DNA of 24,997 nt from a virus. Each line of letters starts with the position of its first letter. Within the stretch, counting starts at the first letter, position 1. A model generated the notes under the pieces. It was not told the DNA's origin. It made no database searches and saw nothing but the letters and a program-made list of their open reading frames with translations. Shown here piece after piece: positions 21,050 to 24,997 of the stretch. The translations under genes were made by a program, and so were the position numbers. The stretch covers positions 1 to 24,997 of the IMG/VR virus record IMGVR_UViG_3300027749_000458. One strand, written 5' to 3'.

Positions 21050-23065
21050 TTATTGCATCTGGGGTGCCGGCTGGGTAAGCCGGTCAGCCAGCGCGAAGAT
21101 CCGTTCTTGATCTGCCATGCTGACTTTTGAAAGTGTCTCGGTCGTCTTCGCCCGCGTCTCCTCGGCCTTGGCCACAGACAGAATACTGTCAGCCTGTGCC
21201 TTAGCGGCCTGTGCAATGGCCTGCTCAGAGGCTGCCTGCAAGTATTGCGCCTGCGGGTCAGGCTGGGCGTTCTGGGCTTCTTGAGCGAGTTGCTGGGCTT
21301 CTGCTTCAGTAGGCTTAAGCACACCCATCTTCAGTAGCTTATGCCGGAAGTAGTCGCGCACGTCGCTAATGCCTTCGCCTTCCATGTTCAGCATCGCCAT
21401 GGCCGAGAGCACCTGGGTCATCTCAGGGTCTTGGGTGAGCGTCATCATGTCCGTGAGCGCCCGTACCGTAGCCTGCCGCTTGGTTTGGCTAGAAGGGCCT
21501 ACAAGAACCTCCACGTCGTAATCCGCATCAGACAGATCGTTCTCGTACTCAATCTCGCCCTCGTCGTTGACCACCGGTTTCATTAGTTCCACCGGCTGCA
21601 TCTTGCCGCTGCCAGTCACTGACTTCATCTTACGGCCCTGCTCAACAAAGATGTCGCGTGCGATAGAAAGCCACACTTCCCCGCACCGCTTGATGGCCTT
21701 GCTCATGTTAGACATGTACACAAAGGTCTGCATGTCAAGCCGTTGCTGGATTAACTCAACCGTCTTACCGCTCAGATGGCTCACCATCTTGTCTCCCTGC
21801 TGAGGGGAGCCGAGAATTTCCTGCATGTCGGCCTCTGTAATCTGGAGCAGGGCCGCCATGGACGGCGGGATCGACGGAGGCTTCGTGTACGCCACAGGCC
21901 CACCGGGGGCGGGGTTGCCGTTGGCATCCGTAATCGGATTAATCAACAGGTACGGGTAATTCTTGAGGTTGTCCTCAGCCCACATAAGCTGATGACCGGC
22001 GACTTGTTCAGGCAAAAGGATAGGTTTCTCCATCGCGGAAAGAGCCGCAATCTCACCGAGTTTGGACAACTGCATGTTCTTAAGACGCTGTGCGTCTTTA
22101 GCAAGCCGCACATGTCCCATACACCGCTCTACATTGTCCACAAACCAACGCTTGCCGTACACTGGTATAATCGGGATGCACTTCCCAGCAATGTACCCGC
22201 AGTCTTCAAGGATCTTGGCCCCCGACATGATGTACTTGTGAACCTTCTTGGTCTTCACTTTCTTGCGACGCACTTCTTTCCAGCCAATTGCCAGCATCTC
22301 CTCTTCCTTCATCTCAACCTCATCTGGCCGCAGGCTCTCTTCCTTGCCGTCAATACTGCGGTAAGTACGGACTTGCTCCGTGACTTCCTCAATCTTGTAG
22401 TACTCGCAGACGTACACAACGCTGGGTGTATACCAGTCGAACTGGCTGCGCGTGATGGTCTTAGGCCACGTAGAAGGGTCGTCGTTCCACTCTTCTTTGT
22501 AAGCCGAGTACGTCATGCTCGTAAGCACAAAGCAGCGTTTAGCGTCTGCCTTGTCTTGGCGCTTTGCGCCTAAGTCAAAATACACGCTAGTATCTGCGTC
22601 AAAGATCGGCTCGATACAAACGTGCTGCCTGTCGTCATCGGGGTCTTCGTCGTTGGAGTACTCGGTGCGGAGCCTCCACGCGCCAAAACCGCCCATCACA
22701 GCTTCTTCAAAGGCGTTGTCATAAGCTTCTTCCGCCCCGGAGGACTGCTCATCCGCTCTGTACAAACCGGCACACGTCTCTGCCAGCTTATCTTCTTCCT
22801 CCCCCTCACGAGACACAAAGTTTACCCCGATCCGGTTGTTGCGGTACTCGTTGATGATCCGTTGCACCGCCATGTGCACCTTGTTCACCTCAAATCGCGG
22901 CTTGTTTTCAAACTGATTCCCAAGCGGTCCTTCCCACTGCGCCCCAGATAGCGAACAAAACCGTCGGTCCTGCATGCAGTTCATTCGCTCCTGATACAAA
23001 GCAGATTGAACTTGATCAAACTCGATTCGGGCTTGCTGGTGTACTTCGTAAAGGTCGTCTTTCAT
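21050..23065 (-). CDS. Portal protein, P22 gp1-like (671 aa)
   Basis: Twelve-subunit DNA channel at one capsid vertex. Seen: N-terminal clip/wing region with RRFCSLSGAQWEGPLGNQFE, KPRFEVNKVHMAVQRIINEY and RNNRIGVNFVSREGEEED. Next are EEAVMGGFGAWRLRTEYS and EPIFDADTSVYFDLGAKRQ (a signature of P22-type portals). After that come IPVYGKRWFVDNVERCMGH, EILGSPQQGDKMVSHLSGK and VELIQQRLDMQTFVYMSNMS. The last about 88 residues (584-671) are Ala/Gln-rich helices (AQYLQAASEQAIAQAAKAQ), equivalent to the P22 barrel, which senses head filling. Length 671 against 725 in P22. Its ATG overlaps the terminase stop by 4 nt, so the packaging pair is translationally coupled. Confidence 0.93.
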   Translation of the reverse strand: MKDDLYEVHQQARIEFDQVQSALYQERMNCMQDRRFCSLSGAQWEGPLGNQFENKPRFEVNKVHMAVQRIINEYRNNRIGVNFVSREGEEEDKLAETCAGLYRADEQSSGAEEAYDNAFEEAVMGGFGAWRLRTEYSNDEDPDDDRQHVCIEPIFDADTSVYFDLGAKRQDKADAKRCFVLTSMTYSAYKEEWNDDPSTWPKTITRSQFDWYTPSVVYVCEYYKIEEVTEQVRTYRSIDGKEESLRPDEVEMKEEEMLAIGWKEVRRKKVKTKKVHKYIMSGAKILEDCGYIAGKCIPIIPVYGKRWFVDNVERCMGHVRLAKDAQRLKNMQLSKLGEIAALSAMEKPILLPEQVAGHQLMWAEDNLKNYPYLLINPITDANGNPAPGGPVAYTKPPSIPPSMAALLQITEADMQEILGSPQQGDKMVSHLSGKTVELIQQRLDMQTFVYMSNMSKAIKRCGEVWLSIARDIFVEQGRKMKSVTGSGKMQPVELMKPVVNDEGEIEYENDLSDADYDVEVLVGPSSQTKRQATVRALTDMMTLTQDPEMTQVLSAMAMLNMEGEGISDVRDYFRHKLLKMGVLKPTEAEAQQLAQEAQNAQPDPQAQYLQAASEQAIAQAAKAQADSILSVAKAEETRAKTTETLSKVSMADQERIFALADRLTQPAPQMQ

Positions 23066-24510
23066 CGTTTAAAGAAATTGATAATCGGCATCGTAAGCAT
23101 ACTGCTTTTTTTGCCGGAATACTTGCCGGGAATCGCAGCCCTACCTAAACCACTTACCATCAAATACCGTGTCGCGTCCATCAAATGATCGTTATCTTTC
23201 ACAACACGGCCCTTCTCATCTCGCCGATAAAGCCGAAACTCATTCAACCAATTCTTCAAGCTTGGGAATACCCGCAGCTTTTCTGCGGACATTGCCTGCC
23301 ATACCGTGTACAGCCCACTCTCCACAGAGTTCTGGGCCGGTACAATGTCCAATCCATGCCGCCGATACATTCCCAGAAGCTGCTGCCCATCAGTCTGCGC
23401 TCTTCCCCTTGAGGCCGGATCAATCACCCCCGGCATCTCGCCACGGGCTTTGATCGCCTCTGCGTGCATAATCGGCTCCGCTTGCCCACGGTAGTACTCC
23501 GAGTACAGGTAGGTCACGTTGGAGTCCGGGTTGGTGGCGCCCCACACCACTGCCGTCCGGTTCCACCCCACGTCCATCCCATAACACCGCCGCCAGTGCT
23601 CAGGAATCGTGAACTCCTCACAGATAAGCTCGCTCTCTGGAACCGGATAGATTGCCCCCGCCCCAAGCTGGGGGACGCCTTTGGAGCGGGCATCCCGCTG
23701 AAACGGTGGGATCGACGCCCACAACTCGTCTTTCTGTTTCTGGGTGAGGTGCGGCACATCGTCCCACGTAGCCATCCCCACGTACTTGCTGCCAGCCGCT
23801 TGCTCCCGAATGTCGCCATTCGGCATGAACGACATAACCGTCTCGCTCATCCCCATCAGTGGCGTAAACGTCAGCATCGTCATGCCGTTGTTGGTCATCG
23901 TACGAAGTAGACACTCCGTGTACACGTCCAAAGGCGGCTCTTCATCCAGCCAAATCACATCCTGCTCGGAGCCTTGGAACGCTTCCCGCCGCTGGTCGTA
24001 GGATTTGAAAGTCAGGCGTGACTCCCCTCCAGAAACATGCCGCACACTCAGGGTCTCAATTGCCTCGGCTACACCAGCCTTGGCCGTGGTACGAATCAAG
24101 TCTACCTTGGGGATGAGGCCGGTTCCAAACTCTCCGGGTGGTCCCAGTAACTTCATCTGCAAAATGTCGCGCGTCGTCTTCCCCGTGTCCCCAGCCGCCC
24201 ATGCGCTAATCGCCGTGTCAAACCGTCGGCCATCCCACCACTCAGGATACCTGCCGGTCATGTGTAATACTACCTCGTAGCCGCCGATAGACTCGGTCTT
24301 GCCGATACGGTTCGCTGCCATCATCAGCCGCTCGCGGTACACTCTCCCAGCCGCAAAGTACGCAATGTGCTTGGGGTACAGCTCACGCCTTAAAGGGCCC
24401 TCATCAGGGAAGTACGACGCGATCTTGCGCTCGCGCTTCCGTCGCAACGTCTCCTCAAGCAGGAGCGTCAGCTCCAGCCGCTGGTCTATGCCGTCGAGTG
24501 GATCGGTCAT
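23062..24510 (-). CDS. terL: Terminase large subunit (ATPase/nuclease)
   Basis: DNA-packaging motor. ATPase domain: Walker A-like AANRIGKT at residues 65-72 and Walker B DVIWLDEE at 184-191 with the catalytic Glu. Coupling motif TFTP is at 214-217. RNase H-like nuclease domain: acidic residues in YGMDVGWN (D313), GVIDPASRG (D364) and KDNDHLMDATRY (D441/D445). Length 482 aa is typical. The C-terminus is basic (GKYSGKKSSML, INFFKR), probably for portal docking. By family, with a P22-like portal, headful packaging is expected; the cutting mode is not visible. ATG 24510 overlaps the stop of a 57-aa acidic gene, and its own stop overlaps the portal start. No frameshift. Confidence 0.95.
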   Translation of the reverse strand: MTDPLDGIDQRLELTLLLEETLRRKRERKIASYFPDEGPLRRELYPKHIAYFAAGRVYRERLMMAANRIGKTESIGGYEVVLHMTGRYPEWWDGRRFDTAISAWAAGDTGKTTRDILQMKLLGPPGEFGTGLIPKVDLIRTTAKAGVAEAIETLSVRHVSGGESRLTFKSYDQRREAFQGSEQDVIWLDEEPPLDVYTECLLRTMTNNGMTMLTFTPLMGMSETVMSFMPNGDIREQAAGSKYVGMATWDDVPHLTQKQKDELWASIPPFQRDARSKGVPQLGAGAIYPVPESELICEEFTIPEHWRRCYGMDVGWNRTAVVWGATNPDSNVTYLYSEYYRGQAEPIMHAEAIKARGEMPGVIDPASRGRAQTDGQQLLGMYRRHGLDIVPAQNSVESGLYTVWQAMSAEKLRVFPSLKNWLNEFRLYRRDEKGRVVKDNDHLMDATRYLMVSGLGRAAIPGKYSGKKSSMLTMPIINFFKR

Positions 24511-24680
24511 ACTTTCATCACGATTACTTTGTACTCAGTGCCGTCCTCAGGGCCGTCCTCTACCTCAAAGGTGAATTCCTCGTACTCCATGCCGCGCCGC
24601 ACGGCGCTCGTCACGAGCAGGTACGCCATATCGGTGACTTCTTCTGGGGGGTCTTGGGGTGATGCCGGGTCTAGGTCCAT
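24507..24680 (-). CDS. 57-aa acidic protein upstream of terminase, unknown
   Basis: A short gene ending with an ATGA overlap on the terminase start, which strongly supports it. The protein is acidic: an N-terminal Asp/Pro/Glu-rich part (MDLDPASPQDPPEEVTDMA), a short helix (AYLLVTSAVRRGMEYEEF) and a C-terminal strand pair (TFEVEDGPEDGTEYKVIVM). In this position phages usually encode the small terminase subunit, but 57 aa is far too short for the usual 100-180 aa and no helix-turn-helix is seen. It could be an accessory protein with the true small subunit elsewhere. No Shine-Dalgarno sequence. Confidence 0.65.
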   Translation of the reverse strand: MDLDPASPQDPPEEVTDMAYLLVTSAVRRGMEYEEFTFEVEDGPEDGTEYKVIVMKV

Positions 24681-24714
24681 GTGTCAATAGGTCTATCCGC
24701 CCCGGCGGAGGTCC

Positions 24715-24778
24715 GTCCAGAAAAAAGGAGGGGGTACCCCTTTGGGGTGATGGGGGCTTCAGGGTGTGGGGCACCCCC
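24715..24778 (-). terminator. Candidate intrinsic terminator ahead of the structural operon
   Basis: On the minus strand GGGGGT (24773-24778) can pair with ACCCCC (24730-24735). An inner ACCCC-AAA-GGGGT hairpin lies at 24736-24748. Three nucleotides later comes a run of six U (24721-24726). The loop between the outer arms is long, so other pairings of the G/C runs compete. If real, it ends transcription from upstream genes off the right edge. Confidence 0.45.
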
Positions 24779-24839
24779 AGCGCGACTGTGGAGGGACCTC
24801 GACTTCCACTTCTAGAGCGCCGAGGCTTGGGGTGATCAG

Positions 24840-24886
24840 GGTCGAACACTACAGGTTGTGGTATGCTGTCCAGTTCGACCACTACA
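24840..24886. repeat. Inverted and direct short repeats
   Basis: GGTCGAAC (24840-24847) and GTTCGACC (24873-24880) are perfect inverted copies. TCGAACACTACA and TCGACCACTACA (24842-24853 and 24875-24886) are direct copies with one mismatch, 33 bp apart. Three helical turns of spacing would suit binding of a regulator on one DNA face; this is inference. Confidence 0.5.
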
Positions 24887-24907
24887 TATGACTATTGTTG
24901 TATTGGG

Positions 24908-24997
24908 TTATGGGTTAAGTGGTTGATTATCAACGGTTGCGCTTTGCGCCTCCACTTCGATGATGGGACCGGATGGAGCCATCAGCCCCAACCGCTG
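24908..24997 (-). CDS. Possible C-terminal end of a gene entering from the right edge
   Basis: One minus-strand frame is open from the right edge to a TAA at 24908-24910, giving 29 residues (RLGLMAPSGPIIEVEAQSA, TVDNQPLNP). The composition is protein-like, but the stretch is too short to prove coding and it overlaps nested inverted repeats at 24917-24957. If coding, this would be the gene upstream of the terminase block, possibly a small terminase subunit or replication-region gene. Very uncertain. Confidence 0.3.
   Translation of the reverse strand, partial: QRLGLMAPSGPIIEVEAQSATVDNQPLNP
24917..24957. repeat. Nested inverted repeats forming a potential three-way junction
   Basis: Outer arms AAGTG(G) at 24917-24922 and CCACTT at 24952-24957 enclose two side-by-side hairpins. 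One is GTTGAT-T-ATCAAC at 24922-24934 and the other is GCGC-TTT-GCGC at 24939-24949. All stems are perfect but short. They could form in RNA of either strand or in single-stranded DNA. Confidence 0.55.

Larger units (their letters stand above)
24681..24907. other. Mostly non-coding, GC-rich structured intergenic region
   Basis: No convincing gene on either strand. A 105-codon reading frame on the minus strand (24565-24882, GTG start) runs through the hairpin region and overlaps the supported 57-aa gene and the terminase gene boundary; its Pro/Arg/Ser-rich product looks like translated non-coding DNA. The region holds G/C-homopolymer hairpins (24721-24778), a short hairpin TCCGC/GCGGA near 24700, and an 8-bp inverted repeat GGTCGAAC/GTTCGACC at 24840-24847 and 24873-24880. 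It probably carries the end of an upstream transcript and the leader of the structural operon. I could not identify a promoter. Confidence 0.55.

Noticed and set aside
21776-22573. Plus-strand open frame of 265 codons opposite the portal gene
   Set aside because: Shadow of the portal coding sequence; His/Leu/Arg-rich with no domain.
24565-24882. 105-codon minus-strand frame upstream of the terminase gene
   Set aside because: Pro/Arg/Ser-rich product, GTG start, runs through G/C hairpins and overlaps the better supported 57-aa gene in another frame.
24838-24890. tRNA-like element suggested by GTTCGACC
   Set aside because: No acceptor stem, anticodon arm or correctly spaced T-arm could be drawn on either strand.
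1-24997. CRISPR array, insertion sequence, integrase or attachment site
   Set aside because: No regularly spaced repeats, transposase or recombinase motifs, or tRNA-derived repeats were seen.

Overview
The window is part of a tailed-phage genome, or a prophage/metagenomic fragment of one. It carries the structural half of a short-tailed, P22-like podovirus. Every supported gene is on the minus strand, so transcription runs from the right edge (24997) to the left edge (1). The P22 assignment rests on recognisable homologues of terminase large subunit, portal, scaffold, coat, tail accessory factor gp4, packaged-DNA stabilisation protein gp10 and a three-protein DNA-ejection set, in nearly P22 order. 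No integrase, repressor or replication gene is visible, so lifestyle cannot be judged. The host is not identifiable from sequence alone. Few starts have a Shine-Dalgarno sequence, and genes are tightly packed with ATGA, GTGA or TAATG overlaps, which fits a host lineage that initiates translation with little use of Shine-Dalgarno pairing.

Layout along transcription. 24997-24681: a structured, mostly non-coding stretch with a candidate terminator and possibly the tail end of one gene. 24680-18869: packaging and head module (57-aa acidic protein, terminase large subunit, portal, scaffold, coat), closed by a strong hairpin terminator. 18807-17830: two small proteins and the gp4-like tail accessory factor. 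17828-12448: a receptor-binding region with small beta-rich proteins and three fibre-like proteins. Two further intrinsic terminators in it bracket a single repeat-rich gene. 12448-9463: gp10-like tail hub protein, a C1q/TNF-like protein at the P22 tail-needle position, and two small proteins. 9478-4815: three ejection/internal virion proteins. 4815-2942: a tailspike split into a head-binding adapter and a separate beta-helix spike. 2942-393: lysis region with four consecutive small membrane proteins including a GTA-holin-like 3TM protein, a small Dps/ferritin-like protein and a pesticin/T4-type lysozyme. 396-1: N-terminal part of a calcineurin-like metallophosphoesterase, cut by the window edge.

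Working together: the terminase pumps DNA through the portal into a scaffold-built P22-fold capsid. gp4-like and gp10-like proteins and the needle-position protein close the vertex. Adapter, spike and fibres bind the host surface, the ejection proteins are injected to carry DNA across the envelope, and the lysis genes release progeny. The most noteworthy points are the split tailspike, the C1q-like protein in the needle slot, the fibre cassette inserted between gp4 and gp10 homologues, the terminator-bracketed repeat gene, the Dps-like ferroxidase residue pattern, and the apparent absence of a recognisable small terminase subunit.
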